This document shows, in pieces, positions 24,207 through 32,766 of a stretch of 64,000 bases of DNA (its first letter is position 1; every line of letters begins with the position of its first letter). Location: NCBI RefSeq assembly GCF_000165505.1, contig NC_014633.1, positions 558,001 through 622,000 on the forward strand. Reading direction: 5' to 3'. The notes beneath the pieces were generated by a model. The model was not told the origin of the DNA. It made no database searches and worked only from the letters and a program-made list of their open reading frames with translations. This DNA is from Ilyobacter polytropus DSM 2926 (GTDB lineage: Bacteria; Fusobacteriota; Fusobacteriia; Fusobacteriales; Fusobacteriaceae). Made by a program: the position numbers and the translations under genes.

Positions 24207-25412
24207 ATGAATAAAGAGATAACTATTTACAGTAAAAACAACTGCCCTTATTGTGTTAGGGCTAAAATGCTTTTGGATTCCAAAAAAGTAAACTATACGG
24301 AAATAAATGTAGAAGATCATCCAGAACAGCGTGAAATTATGATCAAAAGATCAAATGGCAGAAAGACTTTCCCACAGGTTTTAATTGGTGAATTTCATGT
24401 GGGCGGCTGTGATGACCTATATGCCCTTAATGATTCAAAAAGGTTGGACCCTCTTTTGAATCTAAGTGAAACGAATTCAGAAGCAGAACATCATAACCTC
24501 GCAATTGTAGGATCTGGGCCTGCTGGTTATACAGCTGCTATATACAGCGCCCGGGCAAACTTAAGTCCTGTTCTTTTTACTGGAAGAGAGAAAGGTGGGC
24601 AACTAACTACTACCACAGATATTGAAAATTTCCCAGGATTCCCCAATGGTATAAACGGGGTCGAGCTCATGAATTCAATGGAAAAACAGGCAGAAAATTT
24701 TGGAACTAAAATAATCTTTGGAGAACTTACCAAGGTTAATTTAAGCCAGAGACCTTTTACGATTTATAGCGGTGAAAAAATATCCACATGTGATTCGCTA
24801 ATTATAGCAAGTGGAGCGACAGCTAAATATCTGAATGTACCTGGTGAGAGTGATTATAAAGGCAAGGGAGTCTCTGCCTGTGCAACTTGTGACGGTTTTT
24901 TCTATAAAGATGAAGAAGTGGCCGTAGTAGGTGGGGGAGATACTGCTATGGAAGAAGCCAGTTATCTGACTAAACTTTGCAAAAAAGTATATTTAATCCA
25001 CCGTCGTGATAAATTTAGAGCCAGTCAGGCTATGCAAGACAGGGTAAAGAATAATCCTAAAATTGAAATCATATACAACAGTTCTGTCCAAGAGATAAGC
25101 GGTGACGGAAAAGAGATGAATACATTAAAGGTGAAAAATAATCTAGACAGTTCAGTTAGAAGTCTTGATGTAAAGGGTCTTTTTATATCCATCGGTCACA
25201 CACCTAATACAAATTTTTTAGAAGGGCAGCTTCCCCTTGATGAAAAAGGTTATCTTAAAGTCAATCACAATGGTGCGTCAACAGAAATCCCAGGTGTTTT
25301 TGCCTGTGGAGATGTCATAGATTCCAATTACAGACAGGCTATAACTGCTTCTGGAAGTGGTTGTAAAGCCGCCATCGATGCAGAGCGTTGGCTTGAAGAA
25401 AATAAGCTATAA
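24207..25412 (+). CDS. Glutaredoxin-thioredoxin reductase fusion
   Basis: 401 residues. The N-terminal glutaredoxin domain (1-85) has active site CPYC at 13-16 and TFPQVLIGEFHVGGCDD. A linker leads to a complete TrxR (about 95-401): FAD motif IVGSGPAGYTAAIYSAR, redox CATCDGFF near 225, NADPH loop VGGGDTAMEEA and HRRDKFRAS (Arg for NADPH), and the C-terminal ACGDVIDSNYRQA. The reductase presumably reduces its own glutaredoxin, making an NADPH-dependent disulfide or persulfide reductase that needs no separate thiol carrier. GAGGAGA precedes the ATG. Confidence 0.95.
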   Translation: MNKEITIYSKNNCPYCVRAKMLLDSKKVNYTEINVEDHPEQREIMIKRSNGRKTFPQVLIGEFHVGGCDDLYALNDSKRLDPLLNLSETNSEAEHHNLAIVGSGPAGYTAAIYSARANLSPVLFTGREKGGQLTTTTDIENFPGFPNGINGVELMNSMEKQAENFGTKIIFGELTKVNLSQRPFTIYSGEKISTCDSLIIASGATAKYLNVPGESDYKGKGVSACATCDGFFYKDEEVAVVGGGDTAMEEASYLTKLCKKVYLIHRRDKFRASQAMQDRVKNNPKIEIIYNSSVQEISGDGKEMNTLKVKNNLDSSVRSLDVKGLFISIGHTPNTNFLEGQLPLDEKGYLKVNHNGASTEIPGVFACGDVIDSNYRQAITASGSGCKAAIDAERWLEENKL

Positions 25413-25442
25413 AGTAGAAATAATAAAATCGGAGGTATTTAA

Positions 25443-25739
25443 TTGGATAAGAAAAAAGCTTCTAACTATAAATTTGTACAAAACAGTAAGTGCGAGTATT
25501 TCCCATGTCACAAAATCGAGGAAACAGAAAAATTCAACTGTTTGTTCTGTTATTGCCCTCTATACATGATGGGTGAAGAATGCGGGGGTAATTTCAAGTA
25601 CACAGAACACGGAATAAAGGATTGTTCTCAGTGTAGCCTCCCTCACATAAAGGAAGTAGGATTTGACCACATTCGCGGTAAAATGAAAACTGTTATCAAT
25701 ATAGTCAAAGACAAACACCTAAAAAATATAAAAAAATAA
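25443..25739 (+). CDS. Cysteine-rich small-domain protein
   Basis: 98 residues starting with TTG (GGAGG seven bases upstream). The Cys pattern CEYFPC...NCLFCYCPLY...ECGG...CSQCSLPH matches the 'cysteine-rich small domain' family (Pfam zf-like), probably Zn- or Fe-S-binding, function unknown. It begins 30 bp after the glutaredoxin-reductase fusion, so it should be cotranscribed and could be a partner or substrate. Confidence 0.82.
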   Translation: MDKKKASNYKFVQNSKCEYFPCHKIEETEKFNCLFCYCPLYMMGEECGGNFKYTEHGIKDCSQCSLPHIKEVGFDHIRGKMKTVINIVKDKHLKNIKK

Positions 25740-25757
25740 TATTTTAAGTTTAGATTT

Positions 25758-25789
25758 ACCTCTCTAAGTTATATTAGAGAGGTTTTTTT
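25758..25789 (+). terminator. Terminator of the fusion/Cys-rich unit
   Basis: cctctcta / agagagg arms followed by seven T. Confidence 0.85.
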
Positions 25790-25857
25790 ATGTTTTTTTC
25801 AATTTATAACTTGATAAGTCTGAAAAATAAAGTAAAATAAAGTCAGGAGGTATTTAC

Positions 25858-26034
25858 ATGAATAAAAACTCGAACAACTATAAGCTTTTTGACGAAAATT
25901 TAGAGATAAGAGATGAATATTTAGCCCGTATATGTTCCAAGTGCAAAAAATACGATAGGTTCTGTAAAGGAAGAAAGACTTTTAAGGGAAATGAAATTGA
26001 ATTCTGCCCTAACAGGGAAAAAATAAAGAAATAA
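25858..26034 (+). CDS. Small protein with Cys-x2-Cys pair
   Basis: 58 residues, strongly basic, AGGAGG seven bases before the ATG. Four Cys: CSKC, FCKG and FCPN, arranged as a likely zinc knuckle. Not recognised. The stop codon is two bases from that of the convergent cyclase gene. Confidence 0.65.
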   Translation: MNKNSNNYKLFDENLEIRDEYLARICSKCKKYDRFCKGRKTFKGNEIEFCPNREKIKK

Positions 26035-26036
26035 TC

Positions 26037-26672
26037 TTATATATCCAATATGGCAACTGCCCGTATAGGGGAACCGTCTGAGTTTTCTGTTTTTAAGGGC
26101 AGAGCTGAAAATAAGAATTTTTTCCCATGAAGTTTTTCAGGTATTTTTAAATTTTCTATTATCACAATCTCTTTTTTTAGGAAAATGTTGTGATTAACGA
26201 GCTCATAACTATTTACAGGGTCTACAGATATAGCATCAATCCCTAGACCTTTTATTTTTTTACTAGAAAGCCACTGGGCCGCCTTTTTTGTCATACACGG
26301 AAAGCCGTTATAATAATTTTCTTTTCCCCAGTTTCTGTCCCATCCTGTATTTATAAGGATAAAGTCACTTTTTTCTATCTTTTCTTCATATTCGATTAAA
26401 AGATCAAGACTTATACTACTTTCACCTCTAGCATCAACGACTACACCTTTTCCTAAAAATTTATCTGCAGAAAATTCATCAAGACCCTTACCGTAAGGAA
26501 TTATGTGTTTAGGAGCATCCATGTGAGTTCCAGTATGGGAATAAATTGTTATTTTCTTTTCCTCAAAACCGTCTTTTTCCAAAATTCCTATACTTTCAAA
26601 TTTCGGACATTCAGACCCTGGAAATACAGGCATATTTTCTCTGATTTCATGTGTAAGATCCACTATTTTCAT
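26037..26672 (-). CDS. Cyclase-family protein (kynurenine formamidase-like hydrolase)
   Basis: 211 residues. The family signature HTGTHMDAPKH near residues 47-57 gives the metal-binding His/Asp. Other family features are DLTHEI at the start, GKGVVVDARG near 75 and the catalytic-site GIDAISVDPV near 150. Such metal-dependent hydrolases act on amides or lactones such as N-formylkynurenine or isatin. The substrate is not evident, and no tryptophan-degradation genes are close. Confidence 0.87.
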   Translation of the reverse strand: MKIVDLTHEIRENMPVFPGSECPKFESIGILEKDGFEEKKITIYSHTGTHMDAPKHIIPYGKGLDEFSADKFLGKGVVVDARGESSISLDLLIEYEEKIEKSDFILINTGWDRNWGKENYYNGFPCMTKKAAQWLSSKKIKGLGIDAISVDPVNSYELVNHNIFLKKEIVIIENLKIPEKLHGKKFLFSALPLKTENSDGSPIRAVAILDI

Positions 26673-26713
26673 ATTTTCCTCCTTTATTTAAACTTTATTT
26701 TTCTAAATAATGA

Positions 26714-26740
26714 TAAAAGGGCACAGAAAATTCTGCACCC
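26714..26740 (-). terminator. Terminator of the ABC-F gene
   Basis: gggcacagaa / ttctgcaccc arms (with one G-T pair) and T-rich minus-strand tail. Confidence 0.7.
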
Positions 26741-26749
26741 TCAATATTT

Positions 26750-28369
26750 CTATCCGTAAAGCTGTTCTAATCTTTCTTGTATAGCCTCATCTTGAATATA
26801 GTCATCATATTCCATTAGTTTATCAAGTATTCCGTTAGGAGTGACCTCAATTATTCTGTTTGCTACAGTTTGTATAAACTCATGGTCATGAGCGGCAAAC
26901 AAGATTGTTTCGTCAAATTTAACAAGTGACTTGTTCAAAGATGTAATGGACTCTAGATCCAAGTGATCTGTAGGGTTATCAAATAATAGTACATTGGATC
27001 CTGTAAGCATCATTCTAGAAAGCATACATCTTACTTTCTCTCCTCCAGAGAGAACATTTACTTTCTTAAAAGATTCTTCTCCTGAGAAAAGCATTCTTCC
27101 TAGAAATCCTCTTACAAAGGAATCATGCTGGTCTGGAGAGTACTGTCTCAACCAGTCAATTAATGCGAGGTCGGAACCTTCAAAGAATTTTGAGTTGTCT
27201 CTAGGCATATAAGCCTGAGTTGTTGTAACTCCCCAAGTATAACTTCCGCTATCTGGCTCTATCTCCCCTGCCAGTATAGATAGAAGTGTAGTTTTTACTA
27301 TATCATTTTTAGAAAGGAGAATAACTTTGTCCTTAGGATTTATTGTAAAGCTTATGTTGTCTAGTACTTTTACTCCATCAATGGTTTTAGTAAGGTTTTC
27401 TACTTTTAGAATGTTGTTTCCAGATTCTCTCTCTGCTTTAAACTCTATAAACGGATACTTTCTGTTGGAAACCTGCATATCTTCTAACTGAAGATTTTCT
27501 AGCTGCTTCTTTCTGGAAGTTGCCTGTTTTGACTTTGAAGCATTGGCACTAAACCTGGCGATAAAGTCTTTTAATTCGGCTCTCTTTTGCTCAAGTTTTT
27601 TGTTTTTGTTATTTATAAGTGTTACCATAAGCTGATTTGACTCATACCAGAAGTCATAGTTACCTACATACATTTTTACCTTACCATAATCAACGTCTGC
27701 GATATGAGTACACACCTTGTTTAAAAAGTGTCTGTCATGGGATATAACTATAACAGTAGTATTCTCAAGGGTCATAAGAAAATTTTCAAGCCAAGAGATC
27801 GCCATGATATCAAGTCCGTTGGTAGGCTCGTCAAGTAGTAGTACATCTGGATCACCAAATATAGCCTGAGCTAGGAGAACTTTTACTTTTTCTCCCTCTG
27901 TGAGTTCTTTCATCATTTTAGTATGAAGATCAGCCCCTATACCTAATCCCATTAGTATTTTTTCTGCATTTGTTTCTGCTGACCAACCATCTAGCTCTTC
28001 TATTCTATCAGTTAGCTCTCCTGCCCTAGCATAATCTTCTTCAGTTGCATCAGGCTTGGAGTATAATTCTTCCTGTTCTTTTTTTATTGAGTATAACTCT
28101 TCGTGACCCATTAGTACAACATCTAAAACAGCGTTTTCTTCATAAGCAAAGTGATCCTGCTTTAATACTGCCATACTTTTTTTCTTGTCAAAAATAACTT
28201 CTCCCTCAGTAGGGTCTAGTTCTCCAGAAAGTATTTTTACAAAAGTTGATTTACCGGCACCATTTGCACCTATTAATCCATAGCAATTCCCAGGAGTAAA
28301 TTTTACATTTACATCTTCGAAAAGCTTCCTTCCTCCAAAACTCATTGAAAGGTTACTTGTTGCGATCAT
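26750..28369 (-). CDS. ABC-F family ATPase (YbiT-like)
   Basis: 539 residues, two ABC domains with no membrane part and the linker typical of ABC-F ribosome-associated factors. Domain 1 has Walker A GANGAGKST near 36-44, signature LTEGEK and Walker B LLLDEPTNGLD. Domain 2 is degenerate: Walker A reads SKNDIVKTT, signature LSGGEK is intact, and Walker B reads LLFDNPTDHLD, lacking the catalytic Glu. The altered second site recurs in YbiT-like ABC-F proteins of Firmicutes and Fusobacteria as I recall them, so it is not decay. Probably acts on translation. Confidence 0.9.
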   Translation of the reverse strand: MIATSNLSMSFGGRKLFEDVNVKFTPGNCYGLIGANGAGKSTFVKILSGELDPTEGEVIFDKKKSMAVLKQDHFAYEENAVLDVVLMGHEELYSIKKEQEELYSKPDATEEDYARAGELTDRIEELDGWSAETNAEKILMGLGIGADLHTKMMKELTEGEKVKVLLAQAIFGDPDVLLLDEPTNGLDIMAISWLENFLMTLENTTVIVISHDRHFLNKVCTHIADVDYGKVKMYVGNYDFWYESNQLMVTLINNKNKKLEQKRAELKDFIARFSANASKSKQATSRKKQLENLQLEDMQVSNRKYPFIEFKAERESGNNILKVENLTKTIDGVKVLDNISFTINPKDKVILLSKNDIVKTTLLSILAGEIEPDSGSYTWGVTTTQAYMPRDNSKFFEGSDLALIDWLRQYSPDQHDSFVRGFLGRMLFSGEESFKKVNVLSGGEKVRCMLSRMMLTGSNVLLFDNPTDHLDLESITSLNKSLVKFDETILFAAHDHEFIQTVANRIIEVTPNGILDKLMEYDDYIQDEAIQERLEQLYG

Positions 28370-28648
28370 TATTTTCCTCCTTTTATGTATCTTAAATAAA
28401 AATTCATCATATTATATCATAAATTTTAATTTATCTGAATCTTCTTAGTATTTATTATTTTTATTTTTTAAAATAAATTAAATATTAATAAATTATAGGA
28501 CCTTTTAAAAGATTGTGTTTTTATGTTAAAATAATATATCAAATACAAATAAGAAAATTTAACTAAAATATAGTTTTGTATTGCTCAATTTCTATATAAA
28601 ATGTATATTTTATTAAGTATAGCTAAATTATTAAAACTGGAGGTCTTT

Positions 28649-29770
28649 ATGAAAAACCCATACTCAGTTCCGAAAGGAGAAGCTGTTTCTTACGCTTCTG
28701 CTATAGAATACGAGAAATATATACCGGAAATGACTGAATCTGTAAACTTTATAATGAGAAATATCAATTCGAGTGAAAATTTAATCGGAGATAACCCATT
28801 GTCAGTCATGTATGAGAATCATATTCATCATTCTAAGTTTATGGCAAATATTTTCAAATTAAACGATTATGAACTTCTGAATAATACACTGAAGTGGGTA
28901 TTAAACAGCTATATCAGCAGAGGATTTAAAAGTGAATATTTTCAAAAAGAGTTAGATGCTTGGATAAAGGTTATAAACGATACAATAGATCCGAATTATT
29001 CTTCAGATATAATTAAAATATACCAATGGATGAAATCTGTTGTAAAATTTATAGAAGAAGATAATAAAAATATAGTAGATGAAATCCCCTTTCCTTTTGA
29101 TTCTCAATGGGAAAATATTAAAAATAAATTTTTTAACCTTCTAATCAAAGGAGACTCCACTGAGGCATTGCAGTTTTCAAAATCTATCGTACATGACAGA
29201 AAATCTCTTGAAAATTTTTATACAAAAGTTATAACATATTCTATGTATGAAATCGGTTTATTATGGGAAAAGGGTCAGATATCTGTCGCTCAGGAGCATC
29301 TTGCCACGTCTATAGTAATGAGAATAATGTCATATTTATATATGAATTTTATTTTGATCCAAGCCAACAAGGGAAAGGCTATAATCACATCATCTGCAAA
29401 TGAACTTCACGAAGTTGGAGCAAGGATAATAGCCGACATACTTGAATTAGACGGGTGGAACATTTTATATCTTGGAGCCAATACCCCAAATGAAGAACTA
29501 ATAAAACTAATAAGAGAAGAAAAACCTGATTTTCTTGGCATATCCGTTACTATGGCATTTAATCTAGATAATGTTAAAAATTTAATCTCAAATATAAGAT
29601 CCCAGTCAGATTTTAATGACTTGAAAATTTTAGTAGGTGGATATGCATTTACATTTGGCGGAGATAGTCATAAAAAAATCGGTGCAGACAAAATTTCAAC
29701 TAGCATAAGTGAAACTCTAGAAACCTCAAGATTGTGGTGGAGGGATAAAAATGAATCTAAATATAAATAA
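28649..29770 (+). CDS. Cobalamin-binding sensor protein with photoreceptor-type motif
   Basis: 373 residues from the ATG at 28649 (GGAGG seven bases upstream). Residues 1-150 are helical, unrecognised. Residues 155-235 are a B12-binding helical cap with W206-x9-E216-H217, the Trp-x9-Glu-His motif of CarH-type adenosylcobalamin photoreceptors. Residues 243-370 are the Rossmann B12 domain with ExHxxG at 252-257 (lower-ligand His254) and LGAN. There is no DNA-binding domain. The 3' end overlaps the next gene, a diguanylate cyclase, by 20 bases, so the sensor probably controls that enzyme. Confidence 0.82.
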   Translation: MKNPYSVPKGEAVSYASAIEYEKYIPEMTESVNFIMRNINSSENLIGDNPLSVMYENHIHHSKFMANIFKLNDYELLNNTLKWVLNSYISRGFKSEYFQKELDAWIKVINDTIDPNYSSDIIKIYQWMKSVVKFIEEDNKNIVDEIPFPFDSQWENIKNKFFNLLIKGDSTEALQFSKSIVHDRKSLENFYTKVITYSMYEIGLLWEKGQISVAQEHLATSIVMRIMSYLYMNFILIQANKGKAIITSSANELHEVGARIIADILELDGWNILYLGANTPNEELIKLIREEKPDFLGISVTMAFNLDNVKNLISNIRSQSDFNDLKILVGGYAFTFGGDSHKKIGADKISTSISETLETSRLWWRDKNESKYK

Positions 29771-30692
29771 CAGCAAAATTTTATTGGATTATCTAACTGA
29801 AAAGACCAATAATCCTATAATTACACTGACAAAAGATCTTCGAATAGATCAGTATAACAAGGCTTTTGAAAAATTAATTGACGAATCTGAACATATATAT
29901 AATAGTTTTTTTGAAAAGACCGTCGGAAAATTGGAAGTTTATTCTGAAAAATCGATTGACGAAAACCATGTCATAAAGGAGATCAGCGCAAGTTATAGAT
30001 CTAAATCAGGGTCAGTAACACATCTTCAGGGAACACTAATAAAAAAAATTGATGAGACAGTTATAATTTTTAAAAATTTTATGATAAATGAGTCACAAAT
30101 AATAGATGAAATTTCCAAAATGAATATAGAAATGTCTAATCTCACAAGGGAATTGTCAAAAAAAAATTTTCAGTTGAAGTTGGCCAACGAGAAAATAACA
30201 AAATTATTAAATACTGATTTTCTAACTGATCTTTATAACAGAAAACATTTTTTTGAACGTTTAGAAGAACTTGTATCATTGAAAAAAAGAAAAGATTGTC
30301 TCAATATCGGTATTATTTTTGCTGATATAGATTTTTTTAAGACTATTAATGACACTTACGGCCACGATACAGGGGATTTGGTCTTAATTAAATTCTCACA
30401 AATGCTAAAAGAAAGCCTCAGAAAGGAGGATATAATTGCAAGAATTGGAGGAGAGGAGTTCTGCATTATTGTTCAGTGCGGCACGGATAATTGCCTGACT
30501 AATATTTCTGAGAAACTACGAAAAAATTGTGAATCTATGATATTTGATAATATAGATATTAAACTTACAGCAAGTTTTGGAGCAACTTTTTACAGGGTTG
30601 GGGAAGAGATAGACAGCACAATAAAACGAGCAGATGAAAATATGTATAAGGCAAAAGATACTGGTAGAAATAAAGTTATATTTTCTTTATAA
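29751..30692 (+). CDS. Diguanylate cyclase (GGDEF)
   Basis: 313 residues. The N-terminal 130 residues look PAS-like, with the typical ITLTKDLRIDQYNKAFEKL start; a helical linker (about 115-145) follows, then the GGDEF domain at 150-313. Active site ARIGGEEF is intact, and the product-inhibition site RKED lies five residues before it, so synthesis of cyclic di-GMP with feedback control is expected. The start codon lies inside the upstream B12-sensor gene with GGAGG ten bases before it, so the two are translationally coupled. Confidence 0.93.
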   Translation: MNLNINNSKILLDYLTEKTNNPIITLTKDLRIDQYNKAFEKLIDESEHIYNSFFEKTVGKLEVYSEKSIDENHVIKEISASYRSKSGSVTHLQGTLIKKIDETVIIFKNFMINESQIIDEISKMNIEMSNLTRELSKKNFQLKLANEKITKLLNTDFLTDLYNRKHFFERLEELVSLKKRKDCLNIGIIFADIDFFKTINDTYGHDTGDLVLIKFSQMLKESLRKEDIIARIGGEEFCIIVQCGTDNCLTNISEKLRKNCESMIFDNIDIKLTASFGATFYRVGEEIDSTIKRADENMYKAKDTGRNKVIFSL

Positions 30693-30834
30693 ACAATCTA
30701 TAAAATGAAAAAATTTTAAATAATTGACTGATTTTTTTCTTAATAGCTATTGTTTTTCTAGTTTTTTTATCGGTCTTTTGATAAAATCTTAGAATATATT
30801 TAAAATTAAGTTTTCAATTAATATCGGAGGGCAC

Positions 30835-31797
30835 ATGAATACAATTTTTTCACCTTATAAAATAAAAAATATAGATATAAAAAACAGAATTGTACTTCCC
30901 CCTATGGTACGGTTTTCTCTGGTTAAAAAAGACGGACTTGTTACCAAAGAGCTCGTAAACTGGTATGAAGACGTAGCTAGAAATGGTGTAGGACTTGTAA
31001 TCGTTGAAGCCTCCTGTGTGGCTTCTGATGGAAAGCTCCGTCCAAATCAGATTGGGATATGGGACGACAGTTTTATTCTAGGACTTTCTGAAATCTCCAA
31101 AGTCTGCCACAAATGGAATGTTCCTGCTATAATACAGATCCACCATGCAGGTTTTAAGGAAGAGATAGCAACTGTCGATGAGAAAGTCCTCGATAAAATA
31201 CTAGACCAGTTTGTAGAAGCCTTTCATAGGGCAAAAAAATGCGGTTTTGACGGAGTTGAGATTCACGGGGCACACACCTACCTTCTCTCACAGTTAAATT
31301 CACGTCTTTGGAATACTCGGGAAGATAAATACGGGGGAAATTTCGAAAAAAGAATGTATTTTAACAAAGAGCTCATAGAGCGTACCAAATACCTTTTTGA
31401 CGACAACTTTATTCTAGGTTACCGAATGGGTGGCAATGAGCCTCACCTTGAGGACGGTGTCGAGATAGCGCGTTATCTAGAGAGTATAGGGGTGGGTCTC
31501 CTTCATGTTTCCAGTGGAGTACCTGATCCTGACTATAATTCTGAAATCAAAATTGATATTCCAGAAGAATTTCCTCTTGACTGGGTTATTTATCTGGGAA
31601 CTGAGATAAAAAAACATGTAAATATACCTGTTATAGGGGTTCGGAAAGTAAAGACAGAAAAAGATGCCAGTTGGCTTATCGAAAATAACTATTTGGATTT
31701 TGTGGCTATAGGACGAGGTCTCATTGCGAGGCCCCACTGGATGAAATGGGCAGAAAAGCAATTTAAAAAAAGAAAAAATCTGAATATAGAGAAATAA
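30835..31797 (+). CDS. NADH:flavin oxidoreductase, old yellow enzyme family
   Basis: 320 residues, a single TIM barrel without the extra Fe-S/FAD domains of the 2,4-dienoyl-CoA reductase branch. Family motifs are NRIVLPPM near 17, QIHHAG near 102, GVEIHGAHTYLLSQ near 140 (substrate-binding His-x2-His variant), and the flavin-phosphate loop FVAIGRGLIARPHW near 295. FMN-dependent reduction of an enone is likely; the physiological substrate is unknown. GGAGGG precedes the ATG. Stand-alone gene. Confidence 0.9.
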   Translation: MNTIFSPYKIKNIDIKNRIVLPPMVRFSLVKKDGLVTKELVNWYEDVARNGVGLVIVEASCVASDGKLRPNQIGIWDDSFILGLSEISKVCHKWNVPAIIQIHHAGFKEEIATVDEKVLDKILDQFVEAFHRAKKCGFDGVEIHGAHTYLLSQLNSRLWNTREDKYGGNFEKRMYFNKELIERTKYLFDDNFILGYRMGGNEPHLEDGVEIARYLESIGVGLLHVSSGVPDPDYNSEIKIDIPEEFPLDWVIYLGTEIKKHVNIPVIGVRKVKTEKDASWLIENNYLDFVAIGRGLIARPHWMKWAEKQFKKRKNLNIEK

Positions 31798-31899
31798 TTT
31801 TTTTATTGATCATTATATATAAAAGGAATTTTAACAATTGTTAGTAAATAACTTTAATATATTTTCAAAAAAAACTATACCGATAAGAGGTGTGGACAT

Positions 31900-32223
31900 A
31901 TGAATTTAAAGAGAATACTTATAATAATAACTGATTCCACATTAATTTTGTCTATTGCCATTGTTCTAGTTGGGGGTATAGGGGCTCTTAGTCAGAATAT
32001 ATGGCTTGGAAAGATGGGAACAAAAAAATTCAAGGCACAGAAGCTTAGAAAAAAATCTATTGTCCCCTATATTATGGTTTTTTTTCCCCTTCCTTTTACT
32101 ACATATACCTATATTTTTTTTAGATCGATAACAAGTAAACACCCACGGATAAACTTCAAAAAAATACCCATCGTGAGAAAGCGAGTTTTCAATTTTTATT
32201 TCAAAAAAAAACACTACAAATAA
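31900..32223 (+). CDS. Small putative membrane protein
   Basis: 107 residues with two hydrophobic segments: residues 5-32 (ending LVGGIGALSQN) and 56-75 (IVPYIMVFFPLPFTTYTYIF). The C-terminal tail is very basic. AGAGGTG lies about ten bases ahead of the ATG. I do not recognise the family. Coding potential is modest, since an overlapping antisense frame also stays open. Confidence 0.45.
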   Translation: MNLKRILIIITDSTLILSIAIVLVGGIGALSQNIWLGKMGTKKFKAQKLRKKSIVPYIMVFFPLPFTTYTYIFFRSITSKHPRINFKKIPIVRKRVFNFYFKKKHYK

Positions 32224-32263
32224 AAAAATCACGTAGTCTATGTTAAGACTGCCGTGATTTTTT
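32223..32263. terminator. Bidirectional terminator between the small ORF and ilvN
   Basis: aaaaatcacg / cgtgattttt arms enclosing a second short stem tagtct/agactg. Confidence 0.8.
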
Positions 32264-32271
32264 ATATAAAA

Positions 32272-32766
32272 TTACATTTCACTTCCTCTTGTCATGCTAG
32301 TTACACCTGTTCTTGCAACTTCTAAAATTCCAAAAGTTTCTACATAGTCAAGAAAACCTGCGATTTTATCTTTCCCACCTGTAATCTCTATTATAAGGCT
32401 CTCTCTTCCAACATCTACAATATTTCCCCTATATATTGTAGTTACCTGCATTATTTCAGCTCTTCTAGAATCGTCAGCCTTCAGTTTAATAAGAGCCAGT
32501 TCCCTGTCAACACTCTTTTTATCGTCAAACTCTTTTACAAATCTCACATCAAAAAGTTTTTCTGCCTGAGCCATTATTTGATGGACTGTATACTCATCCC
32601 AGTTTCCACACACTGTCATTCTTACAAGATCCGCAGGATAACTTTCCCCTGCTGTGATTGTCTCTATATTGATTCCCCTCTTTTGAAACAATCCCGATAT
32701 TTTACTTAAAACCCCTGGTTTATTGTTCATTATTATAAGTATTTCCCTGTATTTCATCCCATTCAC
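32272..32766 (-). CDS. ilvN: Acetolactate synthase small (regulatory) subunit
   Basis: 164 residues. Residues 4-75 are an ACT domain (REILIIMNNKPGVLSKISGLF, broken: NNKPGVLSKI) that binds valine for feedback. The C-terminal 90 residues follow the IlvN/IlvH pattern (ALIKLKADDSRRAEIMQV). It activates the large subunit. The start codon overlaps the ilvB stop (ATGA type, four bases), so synthesis is coupled. Confidence 0.95.
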   Translation of the reverse strand: MNGMKYREILIIMNNKPGVLSKISGLFQKRGINIETITAGESYPADLVRMTVCGNWDEYTVHQIMAQAEKLFDVRFVKEFDDKKSVDRELALIKLKADDSRRAEIMQVTTIYRGNIVDVGRESLIIEITGGKDKIAGFLDYVETFGILEVARTGVTSMTRGSEM

